Shown here: positions 40,492 through 49,498 of the stretch, one piece after another
How positions within the stretch are numbered: the first letter of the stretch is position 1
Layout of the letters: each line of letters starts with the position of its first letter
Origin: RSA9 sp036381195
GTDB taxonomy: Bacteria > Gemmatimonadota > Gemmatimonadetes > Longimicrobiales > RSA9
Length of the DNA: 64,000 nucleotides
Direction: 5' to 3'
NCBI GenBank assembly: GCA_036381195.1
Contig: DASVDH010000127.1
Location: 62,001-126,000, forward strand
Position numbers and translations under genes: made by a program
Notes under the pieces: generated by a model
Told to the model about the DNA's origin: nothing
What the model saw: the letters and a program-made list of their open reading frames with translations, nothing else
The model's database searches: none

Positions 40492-41373
40492 TCACCTCCT
40501 CACCAGCACCACGGGCACGCTCGCCTCGGCGGCGCTGCCGAACACGCCGAGCGCGCCCCGGATGCCGGCGGCCGCGCCGTTCTCCCCAATGCCGTAGGCG
40601 CTGTCGGTGGCCTTGGTGTAGGCGGTGTAGTTCGTGTCGTACGCGGTGAGGACGAGGCGCGCCTCGAGCCGAGCGGGTGTCGATCCGTCGCCGCACTCGA
40701 CGAGCCCCGTGCGCAGCTCGGCCGAGTCCGTGCCGGTCACGTCCAGGTAGAACGCGGAGCCACCCACGTCCACCCGCAGCATCGCGCTGCACTCCTGCCG
40801 GTCCGCGCGTAGCGCGATCTCGGCGCGCCGGCCGGATGGCTGGACGCTCCACGTCGCGACGAAGGGCTCCGGCAGGGTCTCTGAGGCCACCCGCACATCG
40901 ATCACCGCCCCGGGCGCCGGGTCGAGCAGCGCCGGCGGCTCCGGCACCGTCGTCGCCCCCTCGATCCTGGCACCGCCGGGTAGCATGATCTCGAGCTCGT
41001 ACCGTGCTCCGGCCGCGATGCCGCCGGGCACGGCGCCGGCATAGCATCCGGCGGCGAGGTCGGGCCCGTTCGGGACCCCGAACCGCGGCACGCAGTGGCC
41101 GCCGGCGGCGAGCTCGATGCTCTGCTCTCCTCGGACCAGCCGGACGCTCGCGCCCGGCACCGGCTCGGCCGGCAGATTGGCGGCGGCGAGGGCCTGCGCG
41201 CGCGTCAGCAGCACCTCCGCCGTGTCCTCCCCCGCGATCAGCATGGCGTGCACCGCGATCATCTCCGTGGCCGCATCGAGTGGGGACGGATCGCGCAGCA
41301 GGTCGCAGCCGCCGAGCGACAGGAAGGCGGGCAGCAAGGCCAGCGCGGCCGGCACACGCCGGTGCCCGACCAT
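40492..41373 (-). CDS. Outer-membrane lipoprotein paired with a TonB receptor (DUF4249-like)
   Basis: 293 residues. Lipobox in LPAFLSLGGCDLL. The mature part is a beta-sandwich-like sequence: VLLTRAQALAAANLPAEPVP, ASVRLVRGEQSIELAAGGHC, ARYELEIMLPGGARIEG, and a C-terminal DTNYTAYTKATDSAYGI. The arrangement (receptor gene, then lipoprotein gene with one-base overlap TGATG) and motifs resemble DUF4249 partners of SusC-like or small TonB receptors. It is likely a surface-exposed accessory to ligand capture. The ATG of MVGHRRVPAA is taken because it is coupled to the receptor stop. Confidence 0.72.
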   Translation of the reverse strand: MVGHRRVPAALALLPAFLSLGGCDLLRDPSPLDAATEMIAVHAMLIAGEDTAEVLLTRAQALAAANLPAEPVPGASVRLVRGEQSIELAAGGHCVPRFGVPNGPDLAAGCYAGAVPGGIAAGARYELEIMLPGGARIEGATTVPEPPALLDPAPGAVIDVRVASETLPEPFVATWSVQPSGRRAEIALRADRQECSAMLRVDVGGSAFYLDVTGTDSAELRTGLVECGDGSTPARLEARLVLTAYDTNYTAYTKATDSAYGIGENGAAAGIRGALGVFGSAAEASVPVVLVRR

Positions 41374-43790
41374 CAGAAGCTCCATTGCACGCCGAACGTC
41401 GGGAAGAAGGGGAGCTGCGGCCAGTAGCTCACCTCCGGCCCGCGGTTTCCGTAGGGCTGCGGCTCGGCCAGCAGCACGTTGCGCGTGTTCAGCACGTTCA
41501 GCACCTGGAGGTACGGCGTCACGCTCACCTGCCGGCCGAACCAGTGCTTCTCGAACCGCTTGCGCACGGCGACGTCCAACCGCAAGTAGCCGGGCAGCCG
41601 GCCGGAGTTCCGTTCGCCGAGCACGACCTCCAGGCCGCTGGGCAGCCACCGGCGGTTCGCAGGGTCGTAGTGCATCGGCGTCGTGAGTCCGATGGCAGGC
41701 GAGTACGGCTGCCCCGACCCCAGCGCGAGCTGCGCGCCCAGCGTCCCTGTCTCGCCCAGCGGCACGGCGGCCGCGGCCAAGAGCAGGTGCCGCCGCTCGT
41801 AGCGCGGCGGGTACGTCTCGCCCGCCACCTCTATCTCCGCGGATTGCAGCGCGTAGGACAGCATGAGGTCCGTGCGCCCCCGCCGGTAGCGCGCGAGCAG
41901 CTCGAGCCCTCGCATCCGGCCGCGGCCGATGCGGAACGAGTCGGTCACCAGCACGGGCGCGTCCAGCGGGCTGGCCGCGTCGGGACCGAGCACCAGGCCG
42001 CGCATGCGCTTGGCGAACGCATCCGCGCGCAGGAACAGCGGCCCCGACTCCCACTCGACTCCCGCCACCACATCCTCGCCGCGCGCGAGGCCGGCCGGCT
42101 CGGGTTGCACGCTCGGTATGTCGTACGCGATCAGGCTCGCGAGCACCGCCTCCTCGTCGCGCATGCTGCGCACGGCCTGCGCGTACGCCCCGCCGCCCAG
42201 CGAGAGCCGCAGCCGCGGCGTCACGTGCAGCCGGACGCCCGCACGCGGGAGCCACGCCGAGCCCAGGCGGCCCCCGTCGAGGAAGCGGATGCCGGCGCGC
42301 AGGTCGAGCGCGTCCGTCGCCTGCCACGAATCCTCGATGTACGCGGCGGTGGTCCGCAGGCGGCTCGCCTCCGCGACATCGGTCACGAGCTCGTCGTCCA
42401 CGTCGCCCAGCTCGAGCCGGTGCTCGAAGCGGTACGCGTCGAGCTGCGCCCCGAGCTCCACCGTGTGGCGCCGGCCGAACCACGAGAGGTCCACGCCGAG
42501 CACCACGTCGCGTGCCCTCGACCGGCCGCGGAAGAGCAGCGACGAGTCGCGCACCACGTCTATCGGCTCGCAGCCGGCCGGCCCGCAGACGACCGAGCCG
42601 CTCCAGTTCACCTCGGAGGCATCGAAGTCGCCATGGAAATCGCTGTACCCCAGCCGGCCGCGGAGCAGCAGCGAGCCGCCGACCGGCTGGCGGTACGAGA
42701 GCGCGAGGAGCCGCGAGCCCCAGCCCAGGTCCGTGAGCGTGCCGTTGCTCAGAGTGTCGGCCTCCTCCGGGCCGATGTCCAGGTACTCGCTGTTCAGGTA
42801 GGTAGACAGGGAGATGCTCCCCAGCTCTCCCACGTCCCGCGTCGCCTTCAGGTAGATGTCGCTGAAGCCGTACGGCAGCCGGCCGGGGAGCAGGCCCAAC
42901 GCGTGCGCGGCCGCCGTCGCCGCATCCAGGTACGTCCGGCGCGCCGCGACCAGGACCGCGCCCTCGCCGCCGGGCAGCGGCGCGCTGGCCGTCGCGTGCG
43001 CCGAGATGAGCCCGACGGTGCCGCTCCCCCGCACGCGGTCGCGCCCGCCCTCGCGCGTGCGGATGTCCACCTGCCCGGAGAGCCGGTCGCCGGCGCTCGC
43101 GGGCAGCGCGCCGGGCGTGACGTCCACGGAGCTCACGGCGTCGAACGGGATCGCGCTGAACAGGCCGCCCACGTGGTAGGGGTTGGTCAGCGGCACGCCG
43201 TCCAGCGTGATCAGCGTCTGGTCCGGGCTGCCGCCGCGCATGTACAGCGCGCTCGAGAAGTCGGACGCCGCCGCGACGGACGGCAGGAGCTGCACCATGC
43301 GCAGCACGTCCGGCTCGGCGAGGCCGGGGAGCACATCGAGGGACGACACGTCCAGGCGGATGGCCGGCGGTCCCGGCGCGCGGGGCACGCTCATCGTGGC
43401 CGGCCGCGACTCCTCCTCCACCTCCACGCCCGCGATCGGCACGGGCTGAATCGGCAGCTCGAAGTCGAGCCGGACCGTGCCGCCTTCCGTTGCGACGGTG
43501 ACCTCGTGCTCGCGGTAGCCCAGCGCGCTCGCGACCACGCGCCAGCGCCCCGCCGGCACGTCCGCGAGCACGAAGTAGCCGCGTGCATCCGTCAGCGCGA
43601 TGCGGCCGAGGTCCGGGATGCGCACGGTGGCGCCGGCGATCGGCTCGAGCGTCCCCTCCACACGCACCACACCACGGATCGTGGCCTCCTGGCGCACGGC
43701 CAGGGCGAGGATCAGGGCGACGAGGGGAACCACGGGATGGCCCTCCGTTGCTTCGGGTCGGTTCGGCGATGGCCGCGGAACCGCGGTCAC
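41373..43790 (-). CDS. TonB-dependent outer-membrane receptor with carboxypeptidase-regulatory N-domain
   Basis: About 805 residues (an internal GTG about 18 codons later, just before the hydrophobic VVPLVALILALAV, is an alternative start). Residues 35-115 form a CarboxypepD_reg-like domain (RGVVRVEGTLEPIAGATVRI). The plug follows (FSSALYMRGGSPDQTLITLD, GVPLTNPYHVGGLFSAIPFD), then a 22-strand barrel to the terminal aromatic FFPTFGVQWSF. No TonB-box can be pointed out. Substrate unknown; no siderophore or sugar enzymes are nearby. Coupled to the lipoprotein gene. Confidence 0.9.
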   Translation of the reverse strand: MTAVPRPSPNRPEATEGHPVVPLVALILALAVRQEATIRGVVRVEGTLEPIAGATVRIPDLGRIALTDARGYFVLADVPAGRWRVVASALGYREHEVTVATEGGTVRLDFELPIQPVPIAGVEVEEESRPATMSVPRAPGPPAIRLDVSSLDVLPGLAEPDVLRMVQLLPSVAAASDFSSALYMRGGSPDQTLITLDGVPLTNPYHVGGLFSAIPFDAVSSVDVTPGALPASAGDRLSGQVDIRTREGGRDRVRGSGTVGLISAHATASAPLPGGEGAVLVAARRTYLDAATAAAHALGLLPGRLPYGFSDIYLKATRDVGELGSISLSTYLNSEYLDIGPEEADTLSNGTLTDLGWGSRLLALSYRQPVGGSLLLRGRLGYSDFHGDFDASEVNWSGSVVCGPAGCEPIDVVRDSSLLFRGRSRARDVVLGVDLSWFGRRHTVELGAQLDAYRFEHRLELGDVDDELVTDVAEASRLRTTAAYIEDSWQATDALDLRAGIRFLDGGRLGSAWLPRAGVRLHVTPRLRLSLGGGAYAQAVRSMRDEEAVLASLIAYDIPSVQPEPAGLARGEDVVAGVEWESGPLFLRADAFAKRMRGLVLGPDAASPLDAPVLVTDSFRIGRGRMRGLELLARYRRGRTDLMLSYALQSAEIEVAGETYPPRYERRHLLLAAAAVPLGETGTLGAQLALGSGQPYSPAIGLTTPMHYDPANRRWLPSGLEVVLGERNSGRLPGYLRLDVAVRKRFEKHWFGRQVSVTPYLQVLNVLNTRNVLLAEPQPYGNRGPEVSYWPQLPFFPTFGVQWSF

Positions 43791-43808
43791 GTGACCGCGC
43801 TGCCGGCC

Positions 43809-45656
43809 TCACCGCCGCACGGGTAGGACGATCTCGGCGTCCCTCCGCGATGACACGGGCGCGAGCACACGCAACGTGCCAGCACTGGCCCCCGCGCCGG
43901 GTGTGCGCCCGGGCGGCCACACCCGGGAGATCCACTCGCGCACCGGCGAGCCCGGCACGGCCGCCGCCACGCCGCCCGCGGCGAGCAGCACCAGCGTAGC
44001 GGCCCGGGCGGCGCGGCGCCGAGGCGCGTGGCGGCCGGCGGGCCGCGGCGCCGCGCGCGCCTCAGCGGCCGCATGCTCTAGCACGATCCGGTCCAGTGGG
44101 GCCGCGCCGCGCGGCGCGGACGGCGCGCGTGCCTCCCCCAGCGTCGCCTCGCGCTCGTTGCGCCGTGCGCGCATGCGCATCAGCGCGACCCGCGCCGTGA
44201 CGCGGCCCCGCCAGGCGTCGAACCTCCCCGCTCCTCGTAGGACGCGGCCGCGCGCGCAAGGCCAGGGAGGACGGTCCGTGGTCTGGTGCTCGAGAACGAG
44301 GCGGGCGAGGGAGATCAGGCTGGCGCGCGCGGCTGGCGTCTCGAGCGCGAGGTCACGCTCCCGTGGATCAGGCCACGTGCGCAGGGTGCCGGGGGCGACG
44401 AGGCCGAGCGCATCGTCCAGCGTGGGCGGCCGGTCCGTGCTGCCGAGCACCGCTTCCACGTGCGCGCGCTCCGTCTCGCCCGCGTCCGCGTGCGCGGCGC
44501 GATAGCGCTCCGCGATGGCGCGCGCACGATCGCCGAAGCGGCCCGCGGCGCTCGCATAGCGGAGCAGTTCGAGCCCGGCCGTGCGGCGTTGCGCGTCCGT
44601 GTCCGCGAGCAACCGCTCGATGCTCGCCTCGAGCCGGTCGTCGTCCAGCGTCTGGAGGCGTGCGAGGCACGCGCTCCTGAGGTCGCCGGCCCGCCGGCCG
44701 AGCAGCGCGATCAGGCGGTCGACCTCGTCGTCCTCGACAGGAGAGCCGGCGAGTGCCTCGAATGCGACCTTGCGAACCTCTGCGGACGCATCGCCCAGCA
44801 TCTCCAGAACGAGGCCGCGGATCTCGGCCGAGAGGGGCTCGCGCTTCCGCGGCTCTGCGGCGGTGTCGAACTCCCAGCGCCCCGAGAGCTCGGGCAGCCC
44901 GGCCAGGTAGCGAAGCGTGGCTGCGCGCTGGGAGGGATCCAGGTCGCGTACGTAGGGGAGCAGCCGCCGGCTGAGCGCCGTCCGCCCGTTGGCGGCCATG
45001 GCGGAGGCGACGGTCTGCCTGTCCAGCCGGATGCGCCACCACGGCCAGACGATCGCGTCGAGCGTCATCGCGCGCTTCGCGATGCGCGCGTGCAGCGCCT
45101 CGAGCCGGTCGAACAGCCGCTCGGCTGGGACCCACCGCGTCACATCCGAGCGGAACGCGTCGAGCGCGCGTGCGGCCACCCGGAGGTCGGGATCGGCAAG
45201 CATGTCCACGAGCGGCGGGATCGCGGTGGTCCACAGGGCCTGCACGAGGAAGTGCGTCGCGACGAAGCGGAGCTCGGCGGTGTCCGCGCGCAGCGGCTCG
45301 ATCGCCGGCGGGATCGCGGCGTCCACGTCGTCGAACGCGATCGTCCAGAGCGCGAGGTACGCGGGCTCGGGGTCGCGGCCGGCGAGCGCGGCGTCGCGCG
45401 CGCCCGTGTCATCGAAGAACCGCTCGACCGTGCCCAGGACCTCGTCGACCCTGATGCCGCTCGAGCCGTCCCACATGAAGCCGAACCACGTGTCGAACGC
45501 GCGCACGACGGATGAGAAGCGCGCGAGGTTCTGCTCGCGGATCAGCCGGATCATTCGCCGGAACGCGCCGGGGTGGGATTCGTCCACCGCTTCGAGGATC
45601 GCCTGCCGCAGCCCCTCCTGCCGCTGCTGGTGTTCGGAAATGGTGCCCGTTCCCAC
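43809..45656 (-). CDS. HEAT-repeat protein joined to a sigma/anti-sigma-like C-terminal tail
   Basis: 615 residues from GTG 45656 (GGGAG upstream; a GTG at 45698 is also in frame). Residues to about 455 are helical HEAT-like repeats (TRWVPAERLFDRLEALHARI, DASAEVRKVAFEALAGSPVE), ending in DDALGLVAPGTLRTWPDPRE, as I recall from the N-terminal part of MolR/DUF4132 proteins. The DUF4132 domain that should follow is absent. Instead comes RFDAWRGRVTARVALMRMRA, reminiscent of ECF sigma region 2, then a membrane helix (AARAATLVLLAAGGVAAAVP) and a short extracytoplasmic tail. This looks like a gene fusion created by deletion. Function unknown. Confidence 0.6.
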   Translation of the reverse strand: MGTGTISEHQQRQEGLRQAILEAVDESHPGAFRRMIRLIREQNLARFSSVVRAFDTWFGFMWDGSSGIRVDEVLGTVERFFDDTGARDAALAGRDPEPAYLALWTIAFDDVDAAIPPAIEPLRADTAELRFVATHFLVQALWTTAIPPLVDMLADPDLRVAARALDAFRSDVTRWVPAERLFDRLEALHARIAKRAMTLDAIVWPWWRIRLDRQTVASAMAANGRTALSRRLLPYVRDLDPSQRAATLRYLAGLPELSGRWEFDTAAEPRKREPLSAEIRGLVLEMLGDASAEVRKVAFEALAGSPVEDDEVDRLIALLGRRAGDLRSACLARLQTLDDDRLEASIERLLADTDAQRRTAGLELLRYASAAGRFGDRARAIAERYRAAHADAGETERAHVEAVLGSTDRPPTLDDALGLVAPGTLRTWPDPRERDLALETPAARASLISLARLVLEHQTTDRPPWPCARGRVLRGAGRFDAWRGRVTARVALMRMRARRNEREATLGEARAPSAPRGAAPLDRIVLEHAAAEARAAPRPAGRHAPRRRAARAATLVLLAAGGVAAAVPGSPVREWISRVWPPGRTPGAGASAGTLRVLAPVSSRRDAEIVLPVRR

Positions 45657-45975
45657 GCTCGCTCCCGCGTCGCGGCGTCCCGTCCGCGTCCCCCTCACAC
45701 TCTACCAATGCCGCGACGGCGGCAGACATGACAGGACAGCGGATGGTGCCCCACGAAACGCGCGCCCGCACGTACCGGCGCCGCCACCTTCCAACCCGCG
45801 CCGGAGCGCCTGCGGTACGCTTCATGAAGCCCGGACTTTCCCGGGGCCGTGGGGCTCCGCGCGAGTGCTGGCGGGCGGCGGTGCCGCGGCGCCGTGGCGT
45901 TGAACCTCGAGCCGCGGAAACAAACTCCCTCGCCCTCGCCCCCACCCTGGCCCCTGGCTTCTCCGGAGGAGCGGC

Positions 45976-46446
45976 ATGCCGCGTAGGATCTGGCTCGGAC
46001 TCTTCGGCTGGCTGGCGCTGTGCTACGGCGTCTCGGCGTTCGGCTCGCGGTTCCAGGGAGGCGCGTGGTACGGGCAGCTCGCCAAGCCCGCGTTGACGCC
46101 GCCCGGCTGGGTGTTCGGCGTCGTCTGGGCCGTGCTGTACGGCCTCATGGCGATCGCGGCCTGGCTCGTCTGGAAACGCCGCGGCTTCGCCGGCGCGCCC
46201 TGGGCGCTGGGCGCGTTCCTCGTGCAGCTCGCGCTCAACGCCGCGTGGTCCTGGCTCTTCTTCGGCATGCACCGCATCGGCCTCGCGCTGCTCGAGATCC
46301 TGCTGCTCTGGACCGCGATCGCGACCACCGCGATCCTCTTCTGGCGTCACCGCGGCCTCGCCGCCGCGCTGCTCGTGCCCTACCTCCTCTGGGTCTCCTT
46401 CGCGACCTGCCTGAACTTCGACATCTGGCGGCTGAACCGGCCGTGA
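45976..46446 (+). CDS. tspO: TspO/MBR family tryptophan-rich sensory protein
   Basis: 156 residues, five membrane helices. Family motifs: WYGQLAKPALTPPGWVFGVV after helix 1, LNAAWSWLFFG in helix 3, and a final FATCLNFDIWRLN. TspO proteins bind porphyrins and cholesterol-like ligands and modulate tetrapyrrole or redox responses. Monocistronic; preceded by GGAGGAGCGGC. No carotenoid or photosynthesis gene is near. Confidence 0.94.
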   Translation: MPRRIWLGLFGWLALCYGVSAFGSRFQGGAWYGQLAKPALTPPGWVFGVVWAVLYGLMAIAAWLVWKRRGFAGAPWALGAFLVQLALNAAWSWLFFGMHRIGLALLEILLLWTAIATTAILFWRHRGLAAALLVPYLLWVSFATCLNFDIWRLNRP

Positions 46447-46697
46447 GGCCGCTCCGCCGCAGCTGCATTGCGACAACCGGGCGCCGACCCGTGTCGGCGC
46501 GCGCGCCTGGCCCTGCATGCGAACTGGCGGCGGGGGAACGGACCGGCGGGCCCGCCATGACAATCATCACACCGAAGTCGTGACGACGTGGTCTGATCCG
46601 CCGCCGCGCAGCGCAACATCGTCACGGGTGGAATCGTAGTGACCGGCGCTCCGGGCTAGCGCCGGCACGGTCACGCCCACCTCGGCCGGAGGCTCTC

Positions 46698-47160
46698 ATG
46701 AGGACCGGAGTCCTGCGCTCTGCCACCGCGCTCGCCGCGATCGCCGTCATCACCACGCTCGCCCGGCTCGCCACGGCCGCGCTGCCGCTCCGGGCGGCGC
46801 ACGGGCAAACGCCGCCCCGGGCGCCGCAGCCGCGCGCCATCCTCTTCCGCGACGCCCGCGTCTTCGACGGCACCCGCGTGATCGAACGCACGAGCGTGCT
46901 CGTGCGCGACGGCCGGATCGCCGCGATCGGTGCGTCCATCGCGCCGCCCGCGGATGCGGAAGTCGTGGACGCAGCAGGGAAGACGCTGCTGCCCGGCTTC
47001 ATCGACGCGCACACGCACGCATTCGGCGATGCGCTGCGCGAGGCGGTGGTCTTCGGCGTGACGACCGAGCTGGACATGTTCACCGATGCGCAGCTCGCGC
47101 GCACGCTGCGCGCCGAGCAGGCCGCCGGCAACGTGCCCGGCCGCGCGGACCTGTTTTCCG
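46698..47160 (+). pseudogene. Amidohydrolase N-terminal fragment, fused in frame to the next gene
   Basis: Start ATG with GGAGG upstream and a signal peptide (ALAAIAVITTLARLATAA). Then the beginning of an imidazolonepropionase-like amidohydrolase: ILFRDARVFDGTRVIERTSV, LVRDGRIAAIGASI, LLPGFIDAHTHAFGDALREA with the first metal ligands HxH, and VFGVTTELDMFTD. The homology ends near 47160 (ADLFSAGG); the remaining two thirds with the other metal ligands is missing. There is no stop codon before the next gene, so translation could read through about 50 spacer codons into the asparaginase frame. Most likely a deletion remnant. Confidence 0.65.
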
Positions 47161-47303
47161 CGGGCGGGCCCCCGGGGAGTCGCGTTAGCGCCCGGGTGGC
47201 TCCGCCCTCGATCCGCGCCGGCCTTTCCGCCAGCGGCGCGCCGCCCTACCTTTCCGGGTCCGGCATCCAACTCCAGCCAACATCTGTACGCGAGGGAGCA
47301 GCC

Positions 47304-48371
47304 ATGGTCCGGAGACCGAACCCGACCGGCATCGCACTCGTGGCCGCGGTGGCGGTCGCGGCCGCTTGCGCCGCCGCGCCGCAGGACGGCGACACGGCCG
47401 GAGAGTCCGCGGGAGAGGGTGTGATCGCCATCGCGATCCACGGTGGCGCCGGCACGATCCGCCGCGGCGACCTGACGCCCGAGCTCGAGGCCGAGTACCG
47501 CGCGGCGCTCGAGCGGGCGCTGCGCGCGGGGTACTCCGTCCTCGAGGGCGGCGGCACGAGTCTCGACGCCGTCGTCGCCGCGATCCGGGTCATGGAGGAC
47601 TCGCCGCTGTTCAACGCGGGCAAGGGCGCGGTGTTCACGTCCGCGGGGACGAACGAGCTGGATGCGTCGATCATGGACGGCAGCACGCTGGCCGCGGGCG
47701 CCGTGGCGGGCGTCAAGCGCGTGAAGAACCCGATCGTGCTCGCTCGCGCGGTGATGGAGAAGTCGCCGCACGTGATGCTGGTCGGCGAGGGCGCGGAGGC
47801 GTTCGCCGCCGAGCAGGGCATCGAGCTGGTCGACCCATCCTACTTCTTCACCGAGCGCCGCTGGGAGCAGCTCCAGCGCGCGAAGGCGCAGGAGACGGGC
47901 ACGAGCGCGGCGCCGACCGGTGCGCGGCCGGCGGCGATCGGCCCGGACGACCACAAGTTCGGCACGGTCGGCGCCGTTGCGCTCGACCGCGCGGGCAACC
48001 TCGCCGCGGGCACGTCGACCGGCGGAATGACCAACAAGCGTTGGGGCCGCGTCGGCGACTCGCCGATCATCGGCGCGGGCACGTACGCGGACAACGAGAG
48101 CTGCGCCGTTTCCGCGACCGGCCACGGCGAGTACTTCATCCGCAACGTCGTCGCGCACGACATCTGCTCGATCGTGCGCTACACCGGCGCGTCACTCGCG
48201 GAGGCGGCCGACCGCGTCGTGATGCAGAAGCTGGTCGAGCGCGGCGGTGAGGGTGGCGTGATCGCGATGGACCGCGCGGGCAACATCGTCATGACCTTCA
48301 ACAGCGAGGGGATGTACCGCGGCGCGATCGACACGCAGGGCAACATGACGACCGCGATCTACAAGGATTGA
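47304..48371 (+). CDS. Isoaspartyl peptidase / plant-type L-asparaginase (Ntn hydrolase), lipoprotein
   Basis: 355 residues from the ATG at 47304, which has GAGGGAG upstream; the frame is open to 46698 but the upstream part is an unrelated amidohydrolase piece. Signal with lipobox (AVAVAAACAAAP). Ntn-hydrolase features: AIHGGAGTIRRG at the start, NAGKGAVFTSAG, LDASIMDG, then the autocleavage site and nucleophile Thr in KFGTVGAVALDRAGNLAAGT and STGGMTNKRWGRVGDSPIIG. The precursor splits before that Thr into alpha and beta subunits. It hydrolyses isoaspartyl dipeptides or asparagine in the periplasm. A hairpin at 48516-48546 follows. Confidence 0.92.
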   Translation: MVRRPNPTGIALVAAVAVAAACAAAPQDGDTAGESAGEGVIAIAIHGGAGTIRRGDLTPELEAEYRAALERALRAGYSVLEGGGTSLDAVVAAIRVMEDSPLFNAGKGAVFTSAGTNELDASIMDGSTLAAGAVAGVKRVKNPIVLARAVMEKSPHVMLVGEGAEAFAAEQGIELVDPSYFFTERRWEQLQRAKAQETGTSAAPTGARPAAIGPDDHKFGTVGAVALDRAGNLAAGTSTGGMTNKRWGRVGDSPIIGAGTYADNESCAVSATGHGEYFIRNVVAHDICSIVRYTGASLAEAADRVVMQKLVERGGEGGVIAMDRAGNIVMTFNSEGMYRGAIDTQGNMTTAIYKD

Positions 48372-48515
48372 GCCGGGCGCGATGGCGCAGGAAGCCGACT
48401 CCGTCGCCGGCGCGATCGCTCGCGAACCTGCTGACCCCCTGGGGGTTCTTCGACCCGTAGAGCCGCGCCGATCCGGCCGGTCAACGAGACTGCCTCAGAC
48501 TCACCGGCACGCAGA

Positions 48516-48546
48516 CGGGCCCGGACGCGGCCAGCGCCCGGGCCCG
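48516..48546. terminator. Hairpin between convergent genes
   Basis: CGGGCCCGG (48516-48524) pairs with CCGGGCCCG (48538-48546), followed by CTTT on the plus strand. It lies between the convergent asparaginase and lipoprotein genes and may serve both. Confidence 0.55.
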
Positions 48547-48572
48547 CTTTCGCGTGCCGGATCACGGCCGGC

Positions 48573-49175
48573 TCACAGCTCTCCGCCGGCTCCTCCCTCG
48601 GCGGGCGGGCAGCCCACGTTGGGGTTCCAGTCCGCGAACGTGCCGTTGGGGTTGTCCACCACCCAGACGTGCAGCGCCCACACGTCGAGCTCTTCGTTCG
48701 CCGTCATCTGCTGGCCCAGGAACGTGGGCGGCTCCGGCGCCGTCCAGGCCGCGCGCGGGATCACGTACGCGAAGCCGACGAAGCGGAACGAGCCGTCCGC
48801 CTGCGGCTCGTACATCAGCGCTTCGGGCTGGAGCGCGTCGAGCTGCGCGCCGTCGGCGATCAGCTCGGGTTTGGCGAAGTGGAGGCCCTGGGCGCCCCGC
48901 TCGGACGCCGTGCACTCCGTGAGCTGCTGCGTGTAACCCGCGGCCTCGGCCTGCGCGCGGTCCGCGAACGCCGCGACCGCCTCGCGCGCGGCGGCGAGCT
49001 GGGCCTCGGTTTCCGACGCCGGCGCGGGCACCGGCTCGCCGATCGGCTGCTCGGCAAGCTGCTCGTCCGCGGGCGGCTGCTCCGCCATCTGGTCGTCCGC
49101 GGGCTGCGCGCCGCAGGCGGCGACCGCCCCCGCGAGGATGATGATGAGTCCACGTGTCCTGCGCGAAGTAGGCAT
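48573..49175 (-). CDS. Exported lipoprotein of unknown function
   Basis: 200 residues; ATG with GGAGGATCC upstream. Lipobox IILAGAVAACGAQ. The mature start is an acidic Pro/Glu/Gln-rich linker with repeated AEQPPADEQLAEQP, then a helix (AQLAAAREAVAAFADRAQAE) and a compact domain with YTQQLTECTASERGAQGLHF, GFAYVIPRAAWTAPEPPTFL, LDVWALHVWVVDNPNGTFAD and WNPNVGCP. Two Cys could form a disulfide. I recall similar domains in several soil bacteria without a known role. Ends near the shared hairpin at 48516. Confidence 0.72.
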   Translation of the reverse strand: MPTSRRTRGLIIILAGAVAACGAQPADDQMAEQPPADEQLAEQPIGEPVPAPASETEAQLAAAREAVAAFADRAQAEAAGYTQQLTECTASERGAQGLHFAKPELIADGAQLDALQPEALMYEPQADGSFRFVGFAYVIPRAAWTAPEPPTFLGQQMTANEELDVWALHVWVVDNPNGTFADWNPNVGCPPAEGGAGGEL

Positions 49176-49498
49176 GGGATCCTCCTCCGGATCGGGTTGG
49201 CGCGCGGCGTTCGCCGCCGCACGCATGGAGCCACGGTCCGTACTGCGAGAATGCGCGCCAGGGCTGATCCGGCCGCCCGACGGGCGGCGTTGCCAGCGGC
49301 TTTGTGGGGAGTGCGGCGGGGGAGACGCAATTCTCGTTCCGCCGGTGCGCCGGCGCGGCGGCGGGTGGCGCCCGTGAGAGAGGAAGGCGCCGCGCGCGAC
49401 GCTCTACGGAAACGGCCAGGAAGAGGAGGGTGTCGAAGAGCGCGAGCCGCTCGAAGAGGCCACGGGCATCGCCGTCGAGGATGGGGCGGCCGGCCGGC
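49176..49498. other. Intergenic region, nothing recognised
   Basis: 323 bases between two minus-strand genes. All frames give Arg/Ala-rich sequence without protein features. The lipoprotein promoter should be at its left side; no clear motif was seen. Confidence 0.4.
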
